Shown one piece after another: positions 43,151 to 52,200 of a stretch of 64,000 nt of DNA (position 1 is its first letter; each line of letters begins with the position of its first letter). Where the stretch lies: NCBI GenBank assembly GCA_905196835.1, contig CAJJWN010000016.1:3172-67171 (forward strand), given 5' to 3'. A model generated the notes under the pieces. The model was given only the letters and a program-made list of their open reading frames with translations, ran no database searches and was not told where the DNA came from. This DNA comes from an uncultured Prevotella sp. GTDB taxonomy: Bacteria; Bacteroidota; Bacteroidia; Bacteroidales; Bacteroidaceae. The position numbers and the translations under genes are program-made.

Positions 43151-43738
43151 TTAGTCCAATATGAATTTCAGCCCCACCCCGAACTGGAAGTGGAAATTTC
43201 CCGTACCGCCACCCCACAGGCAGCGTTCACGCGCATGGAGGAGCAGTACTGTCCGGTTGGTGAGGTAGGTTTCTATCTCCAGCGATACCGCGCCGCCATA
43301 GACGAAAGCGTCGCCGTCCGTGATGCGTGCCCCGTCATAAAGCAGGCTCTCGCCCCAATTCACCGTTTCATAACCCGCCATCGCCGAGCCGCCCACGTAG
43401 CAGAGGAACACCTTGTTCGCGTCCGAGAGGAAGTTGTAGTAGTATCCCCCTTCCGCCGTGAACTGCGACAGCGGCAGGCGCGTGTCCTTGTACGGGTGGT
43501 ACTTTTGCAGGTACTCCGCGCCGAACACCCACTTGCTGCACCCTTTCGTGTACGAGTCCATCGACAGCCCGAAGTGGTAGCCCAGCTCATTGCGCCGGCT
43601 TGCCGAATGGAAGCCGTCCGCCATGCCCGCCGTCAGGCGCAGCCCTTTCATACCCGGCAGACAGCGTTGCGCCTGCACCTTGTCTGCAAGGACAAGGCAC
43701 AGCGCCATGCCGATTAGAATAAACACCGTCCGTTTCAT
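43151..43738 (-). CDS. traO: Conjugal transfer protein TraO
   Basis: 195 residues with a signal peptide (ADKVQAQ end, residue 24) and a beta-barrel-like remainder ending FQFGVGLKFILD. TraO of CTnDOT is a probable outer-membrane component of the mating apparatus. It starts one base after the traN stop. Confidence 0.85.
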   Translation of the reverse strand: MKRTVFILIGMALCLVLADKVQAQRCLPGMKGLRLTAGMADGFHSASRRNELGYHFGLSMDSYTKGCSKWVFGAEYLQKYHPYKDTRLPLSQFTAEGGYYYNFLSDANKVFLCYVGGSAMAGYETVNWGESLLYDGARITDGDAFVYGGAVSLEIETYLTNRTVLLLHARERCLWGGGTGNFHFQFGVGLKFILD

Positions 43739-43739
43739 C

Positions 43740-44738
43740 CTACTTCACTTTCAGTTCGTTGATGACCTTGGCACGCACCAGTTCGGCATTGGTGACCGTG
43801 AACTGCTGATGCCGCCCGCCGTTCTGCTCGTTTATCTCCACCACCAGTTGCTTGTCGTCCGGCAGGGTGAATTTGGGCAGAGTGAACACCGTGCGCTCCC
43901 GGCTCTTGCCGCCAATCTCCGTCACGTAGTTATAGGCACGCAGCGGTACAATCACCTGCTCTTGGATGGCGGTGCGTTTCGCCACTTTCCGGTCCACCAC
44001 CTTGAACGACACGAAGTCCACCGTGAACGGCACGTTGGAGGAGTTCTTCAGTTCCGTATGGAAATAAAGCAGCCCGTTGTGCGTGTAGATGCCCTTCAGG
44101 ATGTACTGGATGCCGAAGCGTTTGCAGCCGATATGCTTCACCAGCCGTTTGTCATCCTTGTGGATGGACTTCATGATGAGCCGCACCAACAGCGGTGATT
44201 CGCTGCCCAACTCCTTCAGATAAATCTCCTGCGAATTGTTCGGGCGGTTCACCGCCTCCCCGTCGTGCAGGAAGTCCTTCATCTCGATGTTCAGCTTGAC
44301 CGGCTCGTCGGCATATTTCACGTTATAAGTATAGTAGCTCCCATCCTCGGTTATCACCGCCAGATTGGTCTCTCGGGAGAAGTCGCGCAGGGCGGCCTTC
44401 ACCCGGAGCACGTTTTCCGAGCCGTCCGCCTTGCCCGCAATGATGTCGGCGGAACCCAAGTCCACATACTTGATGGCGGAGGGAAAGATGATATGCACGG
44501 TCTTGTAAAACGTAACCTCCAGCGCATACGGTGGTATCATCCGGTCGAAGGTTATCGGGCGTGTCAGCCCGTCGAACAGGTCGCCGGTGGACGGGCTTTG
44601 TTTTACCCCATCATCGTCCGTTTCAGTTTGCTCTACTGTTTCTTCCGTTTCTTTCAAGTCGGTTTCTTCCACGACCCTCTGCGCTTGGGCATGGGTCATT
44701 GCGGTCATGAGAGCCGCCATAAGCATAATTTTCTTCAT
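43740..44738 (-). CDS. traN: Conjugal transfer protein TraN (VirB9-like)
   Basis: The start MKKIMLMAALMTAM at 44738 gives 332 residues with a signal peptide. After an acidic linker comes a beta-rich domain with FYKTVHIIFPSAIKYVDLGS, resembling the VirB9-type N-terminal domain that docks to VirB10. Together with TraM it should form the outer-membrane core complex. Confidence 0.87.
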   Translation of the reverse strand: MKKIMLMAALMTAMTHAQAQRVVEETDLKETEETVEQTETDDDGVKQSPSTGDLFDGLTRPITFDRMIPPYALEVTFYKTVHIIFPSAIKYVDLGSADIIAGKADGSENVLRVKAALRDFSRETNLAVITEDGSYYTYNVKYADEPVKLNIEMKDFLHDGEAVNRPNNSQEIYLKELGSESPLLVRLIMKSIHKDDKRLVKHIGCKRFGIQYILKGIYTHNGLLYFHTELKNSSNVPFTVDFVSFKVVDRKVAKRTAIQEQVIVPLRAYNYVTEIGGKSRERTVFTLPKFTLPDDKQLVVEINEQNGGRHQQFTVTNAELVRAKVINELKVK

Positions 44739-44769
44739 TTTTCCTTGTGAATAATAGTGATACATAAGA

Positions 44770-46071
44770 TTATTTCTTGGGCACAAGCAGCACCGCGTGG
44801 TTCGCTTTGAGCGTTACCTTGACGGTGCGGAACTTCGTGGCGAGGTATTGCGACAGCCCCTGTATCGCACCGCGTCCCAAGTCCGAGGCCAGTTGCGCCC
44901 CGGCATCGGTGGAGATGTTGATGCTGCTGCCCATCGTGGAACCCATGTTGGCCGCCATCTCCTTGAGTGCGGTCAGTTCCTGCGACCCCGGCACGGAGAT
45001 GCCTTTCATGCCGCCCATGTCATATACCTCCAGTTCCACCGGCACGACCCTCCCTTTATAGGCAATGGAGCTGACGGTCAGTTCCATGCGCTCCCCGTTG
45101 ATGCGTGCCGTAGCGGTCAGCACGGTGTTGGCCGGTATATACATGCCCCCGACATCGACCGGTTCCAGCAGGCGGATTTCCGCCTCCTTGCCGTCGCTTA
45201 CTGTAACCGTGCGCCGGATGCAGGCACGGATGCTGTTCCTGCCTGCCGTGTGCGCTTGGTCTGTTACCGTGTGGAACCCCATGTTGTGGGGACGGCTGTA
45301 CCGTTCCATGAACTCGGCATCGGACATCGGTTGTGCCAGCATCGACACGACCTGCTCCGCCACCTGCGTGACCGGGCTGACCGTCCTTCCCTCCGTTTCC
45401 GTTACGGGTACGGACTTCGCTCCGCCACCCTCTTGTGGCAGGTAGCGCGAGGCCATCTCGTAGGATTTCTCTATCAGGCGGAGCTGCTCGTCGGCGGTTT
45501 CCTTTGCCTTGCGTTCCTCTTCCGCCCGGCGTTCCAGCTCTTGTATGCGCCATTCCAGTTCCAGCGTTTTCTGGTCGTCCTCCGGCTCCGGCTGCTCGTA
45601 GAAGCTGCCAATCTGCCGGTTGATGTCCCGGTAGGCATCCGCCGAGGTGCGGATGGACGACCCGCCCGATGATGCAGTTTCTTCGGTCTGGAACACATCT
45701 TCCACGGCCTCCCTGTCCGTATCATCCTCCGCCACCGCCAAGTCCTGCAGGGTGCTCATCTTCTCCCGCTGCTTGCGCTCGAAGTCCTGCTGCTCGTAGG
45801 CGGCACGCTTGTCCGAAGGCAGGTTCTTCTCCTCCGGCATGGGCACTTCCACGTTGAAGCCGTCGGGCAGGCTCTCCCCTTCGTCCGACGGTGCGAATAT
45901 CAGCCACATCGCCACGCCGAAGACAAGGAACAACAGCGGATAGACCAGCATCTTCCTCCGTTTCCGGATTTCTTCGGGAGTCAGCGGTTGGGACTCCTTC
46001 CGCCCGCGTTCATTCTTCTTTGCCGTTTCCGGCTGTTTTTCCGTTTTGTTCTCTTTCATGTTTCCTGTCAT
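44770..46071 (-). CDS. traM: Conjugal transfer protein TraM (VirB10-like)
   Basis: 433 residues: a charged cytoplasmic start, one transmembrane helix (about 41-58), a long acidic linker with coiled coil (EWRIQELERRAEEERKAKE) and a C-terminal VirB10-like domain (GGMYIPANTVLTATARINGE). It bridges inner and outer membranes. A second ATG (46059) would shorten it by four residues. It overlaps traL by 62 bases in another frame. Confidence 0.87.
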   Translation of the reverse strand: MTGNMKENKTEKQPETAKKNERGRKESQPLTPEEIRKRRKMLVYPLLFLVFGVAMWLIFAPSDEGESLPDGFNVEVPMPEEKNLPSDKRAAYEQQDFERKQREKMSTLQDLAVAEDDTDREAVEDVFQTEETASSGGSSIRTSADAYRDINRQIGSFYEQPEPEDDQKTLELEWRIQELERRAEEERKAKETADEQLRLIEKSYEMASRYLPQEGGGAKSVPVTETEGRTVSPVTQVAEQVVSMLAQPMSDAEFMERYSRPHNMGFHTVTDQAHTAGRNSIRACIRRTVTVSDGKEAEIRLLEPVDVGGMYIPANTVLTATARINGERMELTVSSIAYKGRVVPVELEVYDMGGMKGISVPGSQELTALKEMAANMGSTMGSSINISTDAGAQLASDLGRGAIQGLSQYLATKFRTVKVTLKANHAVLLVPKK

Positions 46072-46333
46072 GATTAAAATGGATACTGTCTTTACTTATG
46101 CCCGGATGCAGTTCCAACTGCCGCATCCGTTCTATTCTCATCTGCTCTCCCCGGCGTTTGCCGATGTTGTATATCGACGACACGGTGATGTAGATGGAGA
46201 GGGCGCTGAATCCCACGAGCATCGCCACCACCACGATGAGCCGCACATCGGGCGACAACCGTCCGCACACGCAGCGCATCCCGTCGCTTATCCGGTCAGG
46301 GATGTAATGGAGCCACTTTCTTGTCTTTCCCAT
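46010..46333 (-). CDS. traL: Conjugal transfer protein TraL (DUF3989)
   Basis: 107 residues with one transmembrane helix (about 31-54) after a basic N-terminus with DRISDGMRCVCGRLSPDVRL. The hydrophilic C-terminal tail overlaps the traM start. A small inner-membrane part of the apparatus; function not known in detail. Confidence 0.8.
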   Translation of the reverse strand: MGKTRKWLHYIPDRISDGMRCVCGRLSPDVRLIVVVAMLVGFSALSIYITVSSIYNIGKRRGEQMRIERMRQLELHPGISKDSIHFNHDRKHEREQNGKTAGNGKEE

Positions 46334-46339
46334 ACGCCT

Positions 46340-46963
46340 TTACCTTTCTATGGTCCGTAAATCGCGGTTCTCCAGAATGGTGAACTGCTCCATCGTGAAA
46401 CCGTGAGGATTGTTGTCCGACCGCACCGAGTTCAGCAGGCGGCAGCGGGTTACAAGACTGCGCTCGGTGATGTTGCTGCTCCTGACGAGCGACTGGCGGG
46501 CATAGGTCGTCACGATGTAGGGGTAACGCTCGAAGTCGCACGCCACGCTGTCCACCCGCACGGTCTGGTTGATGTTCGCCGAGATGATGCGGTTGTAATA
46601 TCCCTTCTCCTCCCAATCCTTGTAGTAGCGGAAGGCGCTCTCGTCGCACAGGTACAACGCCCGGCGGATGTTCCCCTCGATGGCCGCCTTGTCGGGCGAG
46701 AGTGTGAAGAACAGTTCGTGGAACCGCCTGACATGTTCCCGCGCCTCGACCGGACGGTTCTGGGAGAGGTCTTGCGAGAGCGCGAGGATGAGCGACTTGC
46801 CGTTGTCCAGCACGTAGATTTTCTCCCGCTGCTTCTCGGCGAAGCTGTACGAATTCCATAGCGCGTAGCCCGTGACCAACGCGCACAGCACGACGAAGGC
46901 TATCGCCATCGTGCGTATCTGCCGGAAGCTCGTTTCGATGTTCTTTAATGATTTGAATTCCAT
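46340..46963 (-). CDS. traK: Conjugal transfer protein TraK (VirB8-like position)
   Basis: 207 residues: a short cytoplasmic end, one transmembrane helix (about 17-37) and a periplasmic domain ending in RTIER. Family TraK of CTnDOT; topology matches VirB8. Starts MEFKSLKNIETSFRQIRTMA. It is separated from traJ by 93 bases with competing hairpins. Confidence 0.87.
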   Translation of the reverse strand: MEFKSLKNIETSFRQIRTMAIAFVVLCALVTGYALWNSYSFAEKQREKIYVLDNGKSLILALSQDLSQNRPVEAREHVRRFHELFFTLSPDKAAIEGNIRRALYLCDESAFRYYKDWEEKGYYNRIISANINQTVRVDSVACDFERYPYIVTTYARQSLVRSSNITERSLVTRCRLLNSVRSDNNPHGFTMEQFTILENRDLRTIER

Positions 46964-46996
46964 TTTCTTTTATTCTTGTTATTGATGCTTTCTGTT

Positions 46997-47054
46997 CAGA
47001 CGGCGTATGAGGCAGGCTCACACGCCGTCTGAGGGTATCTCATACGCCGTTTGA
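46997..47054 (-). promoter_or_regulatory. Mutually exclusive hairpins between traJ and traK
   Basis: One segment (46997-47011, CAGACGGCGTATGAG) can pair either with 47022-47031 (ACGCCGTCTG) or with 47039-47050 (CTCATACGCCGT). In the tra mRNA the two partners come first, so the RNA could switch folds. This may tune expression of traK and later genes. Confidence 0.5.
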
Positions 47055-47056
47055 GC

Positions 47057-48064
47057 TTACTTGCCCCGCAGCTTGCCCGCAATGTGCCCTGCTCCGGCAC
47101 CGGTAGCCGCTGCCGCCACCTTGCCGGTCTTGACGGCGGAGTTGTTCACCTGCTTGCCGTAGTTGCCCGCTCCGGCCGCCTGAATCACCCATGTCGATAC
47201 CGTCGGGATGGTGAAATACCCCACGATGGCGATGAGCATGAAGATGATGTAGGCCGAGTTGTTCGTGTCCGGCACGAAGTTCGGGTCGGTCAATGCCGCG
47301 ATGTCCTTCTCGATCATCAGCGTCTGGATGCGTGCCAGCACCGAACTGAACAAATCGGAGATGGGCAGCCACAGGTAGATGCTGATATACTGGCATATCC
47401 AATGCACCATCGTGCTGTGGAAGCCGTCATACACCGAGATGGCGAATGCCAGCGGCCCCAGGATGGAAAGCACGATAAGGAAGAACGTCCTCAGCGTGTC
47501 CAGTATCAGCCCCACCGCCTGAAAGAGCAGCTCCAGAAAACTGCGGAAGGCGTTGCTGATGGTCTGCTTGATTTCATACTTGCCGCGCTCGATGGCCATC
47601 CCCGCCATCGTCTTCAGTTCCGACGGCGTCCAGCCCAAGTCCTCAATCTGCCGCTCGTATTCCTCGTCGCTGACCAGATAGGCCGTTTCCGGGTTCCGCA
47701 CCAATGCCTCGTATTCCAGTTTCTCCCGTTTCTCGGCGTACTCCTCCATGTCAAGCGTCTGCCCTTGCAGGATGCCGTGGCAGCCGGTGACGATGGGACT
47801 CATGATGCCGTTGATGGTTCCCAACACGAAGGTGGGGAAGAACATGATGCACGCCCCGATGCAGAACGGGCGGAACAGCGGATACACGTCTATCGGCTCG
47901 GCGCGTGAGAGCGCCTGCCACACCCGCGAGGCCACGTAGAACAATGCGCCCAATGCCGCCACCCCGGTAGCCACGCCCGTGATGTCCGAGCAGAGCGGCA
48001 TCATCTCGTCATAAAGGCTGCGCAGCACTTCATGCAGGTTGCCGAATGTACTTTCTCCCGTCAT
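47057..48064 (-). CDS. traJ: Conjugal transfer protein TraJ (VirB6-like)
   Basis: 335 residues with several transmembrane helices, about 30-60, 83-105, 190-225, 265-290 and near 300. LFRPFCIGACIMFFPTFVLG and LGPLAFAISVYDGFHSTMVH are recognisable family blocks. A polytopic inner-membrane part of the type IV secretion channel. It starts 2 bases after the traI stop. Confidence 0.88.
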   Translation of the reverse strand: MTGESTFGNLHEVLRSLYDEMMPLCSDITGVATGVAALGALFYVASRVWQALSRAEPIDVYPLFRPFCIGACIMFFPTFVLGTINGIMSPIVTGCHGILQGQTLDMEEYAEKREKLEYEALVRNPETAYLVSDEEYERQIEDLGWTPSELKTMAGMAIERGKYEIKQTISNAFRSFLELLFQAVGLILDTLRTFFLIVLSILGPLAFAISVYDGFHSTMVHWICQYISIYLWLPISDLFSSVLARIQTLMIEKDIAALTDPNFVPDTNNSAYIIFMLIAIVGYFTIPTVSTWVIQAAGAGNYGKQVNNSAVKTGKVAAAATGAGAGHIAGKLRGK

Positions 48065-48066
48065 GG

Positions 48067-48699
48067 CTACCAGTATCTTTGGTTATCGGTTCCGTACAGG
48101 TCGAGCACGCGCCGCGTGTCGTTCTTCTCCTTTGCCCGGAGGTACGACACGCCGATGTTGCGGTTCGTGTAGTAGCGCACCAGATTGCGGTGGTTCTTCA
48201 CATCGCGGTAGATGCGGTCTATCAGGTCCATGCGCTCCTTGTCCGTCATTGAAAGGCCGGTCTGCGTGACGACCGTCTTCAGCTCGTCGAGCATCCCGCT
48301 GCTTTCCTCCAGCATCTTCGTGTAGCCCGAGGCGATGGCGGCCAGTTCGTCCGTCGTGTAGTTCTCGTCGGCAAGCATCTTCTGGAACGAGTTCACGTAG
48401 ATGTCCGATATTTCCCCCACGAGCAGCACGGTCTGTTGCACCTTGCGGGCGTCCTTCACCAAGTTATGCACCGACTTGAGCGCGTCGTAGTACTTCTTTC
48501 CCTGCTCGTAAATCTTGACCGTTTCCTGAAAGTTCTTCACCATGTTCTCGGCGGTCGTGGTGGTCTGTATCACGTTCCGCGTGGTGTTCACGATGCTCTG
48601 CGCGAGGTTCGACGGGTCAAAGGTCACCCATTGCGCCCGGACCGTCGTGGCGGTGCAGAGCAAGGCCGTAAGGCAAATTGCTATTGGTATTCTTTTCAT
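48067..48699 (-). CDS. traI: Conjugal transfer protein TraI (DUF4141, VirB5-like position)
   Basis: 210 residues with a signal peptide (ending TVRAQ, residue 23) and an all-helical, coiled-coil body (VNTTRNVIQTTTTAENMVKN), ending DLYGTDNQRYW. DUF4141 members are periplasmic; the fold and place resemble VirB5. Confidence 0.87.
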   Translation of the reverse strand: MKRIPIAICLTALLCTATTVRAQWVTFDPSNLAQSIVNTTRNVIQTTTTAENMVKNFQETVKIYEQGKKYYDALKSVHNLVKDARKVQQTVLLVGEISDIYVNSFQKMLADENYTTDELAAIASGYTKMLEESSGMLDELKTVVTQTGLSMTDKERMDLIDRIYRDVKNHRNLVRYYTNRNIGVSYLRAKEKNDTRRVLDLYGTDNQRYW

Positions 48700-48725
48700 G
48701 TCCGTTGATGATTAAAATGTCCTTG

Positions 48726-49007
48726 TCAATATTCGTATTCCTTGCAGTCCCGTACATACACCCCTTCCGAGGCGAGCACGAGCCGCTCGTTATCTTCGTC
48801 ATAGGCGACCTGCACCCTTTCGGGCAGTTCCGCCCACGTTCCCTGTCCGTTCCGGTAGAGCGTGGCGGTCAGCACGGCTCCCCAGCGGTAGGCGAGGGCG
48901 ATGCGGTACGTGCGCCCTTCGCGGTACACCCTGATCGGGGGCGACTTGCCCCGGCTTTTCCACCGTCCGCAGATGCGGTCGAGCGGGAACAACGTGGCAT
49001 ATTCCAT
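48726..49007 (-). CDS. DUF3876 protein of the tra operon
   Basis: The start MEYATLFPLDRICGRWKSRG at 49007 gives 93 residues, 4 bases after the traG stop; the longer frame upstream is antisense to the coupling of traG. Small beta-rich domain, no signal. DUF3876 genes regularly sit between traG and traI in this type of ICE. Function unknown. Confidence 0.75.
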   Translation of the reverse strand: MEYATLFPLDRICGRWKSRGKSPPIRVYREGRTYRIALAYRWGAVLTATLYRNGQGTWAELPERVQVAYDEDNERLVLASEGVYVRDCKEYEY

Positions 49008-49011
49008 AGGC

Positions 49012-51516
49012 TCATCCCTCCCTTGCGTTCCGTTTCTCCTCCGCCAGCCGCTTGATGGCCAGCTCGATGTTGCCGCCGAGCTTCTCCGCCATGCGCTGCA
49101 CCTCCACTTTCTCGCTCTCTTCGGTGGTGTAACAGAGGTATTCCTCCAATGAGGTTTCCGTCGCATACACCGCCGACTGCACGCCGCCCAGCCCGAACCA
49201 CACCTCCTTATACTTTCGCGTCGGGTCGTTGGACATGTTCACCGAAAGAATCTGCCCCTTCTCCTTGTCCGTCAGCCCGAGCAGCGTCTGTATCTGGTCG
49301 AACTTGTTCAGGTATTTCCGCTGGTCAAGGAGAATCTTGCAGTCCGAGTTGTTGATGATGCTCTCCTTCACAATCGGCGAGGAGATGATGTCCTCCACTT
49401 CCTGCGTGACCACCACCGCCTCCCCGTAGAACTTGCGGACGGTCTTGTAGAGGTAGCGGATGTAGTCCGCCATGTTCGCCGAGGCGATGGCCTTCCACGC
49501 TTCCTCGATGACCACCATCTTACGGATGCCTTTCAGACGGCGCATCTTGTTGATGAACAGTTCCATGATGATGATGGTCGTGACGGGGAACAGGATGGGA
49601 TGGTCCTTTATCTGGTCGATTTCGAAGACGATGAAGCGTTTCGTCAGCAGGTCAAGCTGCTTGTCCGAGTTGAGCAGGAAGTCATACTCGCCGCCCCGAT
49701 AATAGGGTTCCAGCACGTTTAGGAAGCCCGCCAGGTCGAAATCCTTCTCCCGTACCTGCTTTTCCTCCAGTATCCGTCGGTACTCCGACTTCACAAACTC
49801 GTAGAAGGTGTTGAACGAGGGTTCTTCCACTTCCCCCGCCTTGATGCGCTCGATGTAGAGCGACACGGCGTTGGACAGCGCCACCTCCTCTGAGCGCGTG
49901 GCCGGTTCGTTGTCCTTCTTCCACAGGGTGAGCAGCAGCGTCTTGATGCTCTCCCGCTTCTCGATGTCGAACACCCGGTCGTCGGTGTAGAACGGGTTGA
50001 AGGCTATCGGGTGCTCGTCGGTGTAGGTGAAGTAGATGCCGTCCTCCCCGCCGGTCTTCTGGTGTATCAGCGAGCAAAGCCCCTCATACGAGTTTCCCGT
50101 ATCCACCAGCACGATGTGCGTGCCCTGTTCGTAATATTGGCGGACAAGGTGGTTCATGAAGAACGACTTGCCACTACCCGAACCGCCCAGCACGAACTTG
50201 TTGCGGTTGGTGGTGATGCCCCGTTTCATCGGCAGGTCGGAGATGTCCACGTGCAGCGGTTTCCCGCTGATGCGGTCTGACATCTTCAGCCCGAAAGGGG
50301 AAAGCGAGCTGCGGTAGTTCGTTTCCTCCGTCCAGAAGCAGACGGCCTGCTCGATGAAGGTATAGAATGATTCCTCCGCCGGGAAGTCTGCGGCGTTGCC
50401 CGGCATCCCCGCCCAATAGAGCGTGGCGGCATCCACTGTGTCGTGGCGCGGTTTGCACTCCATTGCGGCAATCTGGCTGCCCGTGTCGTTGCGGATGACC
50501 TTCACTTCGTCCGGGTTGTCCGTCCATGCGATGACATTGCAATGGCAGCGCACCGAGGTCAGCCCATAGGAATGCGCGTCGTTCAGGTACAGGTCTATCC
50601 ATTCCTTGTTGATTTGGTTGCTCCGCGAGTAACGGGAGAGCGACTGCATGTTGCGTGCCGTCTTCTCGAAGCGTTGCAGGTTCTCCGCGCTGTCGTCGAT
50701 GAAAAGGTACTGGTTGTAGATGTGGTTGCATGGGAGCAGCAGCCCCACCGGGCTGGCGAAGGAGAGGCGGCAGTCCGACCGGTCTGTGGAGAGCCGTTCA
50801 TAGCGGCTGTCCGTACCGACCCGGCCCGGCAGCGCGTCCAGTTCCGAGAGCGTATAGACCGACAGCCGTTTGTCGCCGATGCGCACCCCCTCGTCGCCCA
50901 GTTCGATGTCCTCCAGCGTGCCGGTGTCCTCCAGCGACAGGCAGAGGTATTTCTCCAGCAGGCCGGACTGTTCCTCCGTGCCGGTTACCTCGTCGCCCGA
51001 CAGACGGCGCAGCCTGACCAGCCCCGTGTCGTTCACGATGCGGGCGAACTGCCCGGCGGCATCCAGAAAGCGTGCCGCCGTGTCGCGGTTCACCTCCTTG
51101 GGGATGATGAAGCCCCGGCACAGCGACGAGAAGCTGCTCTGCATCCGCATCCGCTCCTTGGTCGTCTTGGTCAGGTACAGGTAGCAGCGGTGGTTCAGGA
51201 AAGGCCGCTCGTTGAAGTGCAGTTCATAGCTCCGCGAGAGGAAGCCGAGCTTCCCGCCCTCCGTCCGGCTGTGGTAGCGTTCCTTCACGAACCAGTCCTG
51301 CTTGTGCACCACCGTGTAGTCGGGCAGCACCTTGATGGCCTTGCACCATGCCGCATGGATGGCGGTGTATTCGGCGGAGGTTACCGTGAACAGTTCGGGA
51401 AGCTCCACCTCGAAGGCCACGGTGATGTCCGCGTCTTTCGAGACGATGCAGTCCGACTCGACGGCCAGCAGCGGGAACTTGCTTTCCAACGTGGCGGCTT
51501 TCAATGTATTTCTCAT
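49012..51516 (-). CDS. traG: Conjugal transfer ATPase TraG (VirB4 family)
   Basis: The start MRNTLKAATLESKFPLLAVE at 51516 gives 834 residues and an ATGA overlap with traF. Central Walker A in LGGSGSGKSFF (about residue 445), Walker B in MVVIEEAWKAIAS, and the C-terminal VVVTQEVEDI block typical of VirB4. It powers assembly and transfer at the inner membrane. Confidence 0.93.
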   Translation of the reverse strand: MRNTLKAATLESKFPLLAVESDCIVSKDADITVAFEVELPELFTVTSAEYTAIHAAWCKAIKVLPDYTVVHKQDWFVKERYHSRTEGGKLGFLSRSYELHFNERPFLNHRCYLYLTKTTKERMRMQSSFSSLCRGFIIPKEVNRDTAARFLDAAGQFARIVNDTGLVRLRRLSGDEVTGTEEQSGLLEKYLCLSLEDTGTLEDIELGDEGVRIGDKRLSVYTLSELDALPGRVGTDSRYERLSTDRSDCRLSFASPVGLLLPCNHIYNQYLFIDDSAENLQRFEKTARNMQSLSRYSRSNQINKEWIDLYLNDAHSYGLTSVRCHCNVIAWTDNPDEVKVIRNDTGSQIAAMECKPRHDTVDAATLYWAGMPGNAADFPAEESFYTFIEQAVCFWTEETNYRSSLSPFGLKMSDRISGKPLHVDISDLPMKRGITTNRNKFVLGGSGSGKSFFMNHLVRQYYEQGTHIVLVDTGNSYEGLCSLIHQKTGGEDGIYFTYTDEHPIAFNPFYTDDRVFDIEKRESIKTLLLTLWKKDNEPATRSEEVALSNAVSLYIERIKAGEVEEPSFNTFYEFVKSEYRRILEEKQVREKDFDLAGFLNVLEPYYRGGEYDFLLNSDKQLDLLTKRFIVFEIDQIKDHPILFPVTTIIIMELFINKMRRLKGIRKMVVIEEAWKAIASANMADYIRYLYKTVRKFYGEAVVVTQEVEDIISSPIVKESIINNSDCKILLDQRKYLNKFDQIQTLLGLTDKEKGQILSVNMSNDPTRKYKEVWFGLGGVQSAVYATETSLEEYLCYTTEESEKVEVQRMAEKLGGNIELAIKRLAEEKRNAREG

Positions 51517-51833
51517 AGGCTTCTCTTTGGGGTGAATAACTTCCGGACGCTGGTCCGGTTTATCAGGTAGCGCGGGTGCTGCCGTTTGGCGAGCCGTTTC
51601 ATCAGCCCGTGTTCGCCGTACTTCGCGTTCAGGCGGAAGGTGAGCCACACCAAGGCCGATGCGGATACCGCACCAAAGGCGATACACACCCATTGGTCTA
51701 CGCCCGCCATATACATGACGACGAACACCACGAACAGCGCGAGCAGCCCTCCGGCGAAGATGAACAGGTATTGCGCCTTCAGCCCCTTGAACTCCGCGCT
51801 CTGCCCGATGCCCTTGTTCAGTTCATATTCCAT
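51513..51833 (-). CDS. traF: Conjugal transfer protein TraF (DUF4133, VirB3-like)
   Basis: 106 residues, two transmembrane helices (about 23-43 and 50-68), begins MEYELNKGIGQSAEFKGLKA. DUF4133 corresponds in place and topology to VirB3 and is coupled to the VirB4-like TraG, as usual. Confidence 0.87.
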   Translation of the reverse strand: MEYELNKGIGQSAEFKGLKAQYLFIFAGGLLALFVVFVVMYMAGVDQWVCIAFGAVSASALVWLTFRLNAKYGEHGLMKRLAKRQHPRYLINRTSVRKLFTPKRSL

Positions 51834-51866
51834 AATCCTATCCTATATTATATATATGTATAGGGA

Positions 51867-52169
51867 TTAAAGGAAGAACGAGCGCAGGATGGTGGCGGCG
51901 ACTATCAGGAAGATGCACGCCCCGAACCATGAGGCGGCAGTCTTCGAGGTGTCCGGGTCGCCCGAACTGAACTTGTTATAGACCTTCACGCCGCCCACCA
52001 GTCCGACCACCGCGCCGATGGCGTAGATGAGTTTGGTTCCCGGGTCGAAGTACGAGGTGACCATCTGCGTGGCTTCCGTGATGCCCGCTTGTCCGTTACC
52101 TTGCGCGTAGAGCGCACCGGCAGCCATCAGGCAGGCCGCCATGAAAAAGATTCTCTTTGTTGTGTTCAT
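51867..52169 (-). CDS. traE: Conjugal transfer protein TraE (DUF4134, VirB2-like)
   Basis: 100 residues: signal peptide (ending GALYAQ, residue 23), then two hydrophobic segments, with IYAIGAVVGLVGGVKVYNK and FGACIFLIVAATILRSFFL. Size and topology are those of a pilin-like VirB2 subunit. Confidence 0.87.
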   Translation of the reverse strand: MNTTKRIFFMAACLMAAGALYAQGNGQAGITEATQMVTSYFDPGTKLIYAIGAVVGLVGGVKVYNKFSSGDPDTSKTAASWFGACIFLIVAATILRSFFL

Positions 52170-52200
52170 AAAAAGTTGGTTTTATGCGGATAGACCGCTG

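Noticed and set aside
50443-51570. 375-codon plus-strand frame opposite traG
   Set aside because: GC-rich antisense shadow of the VirB4-type gene; no motif, no promoter.
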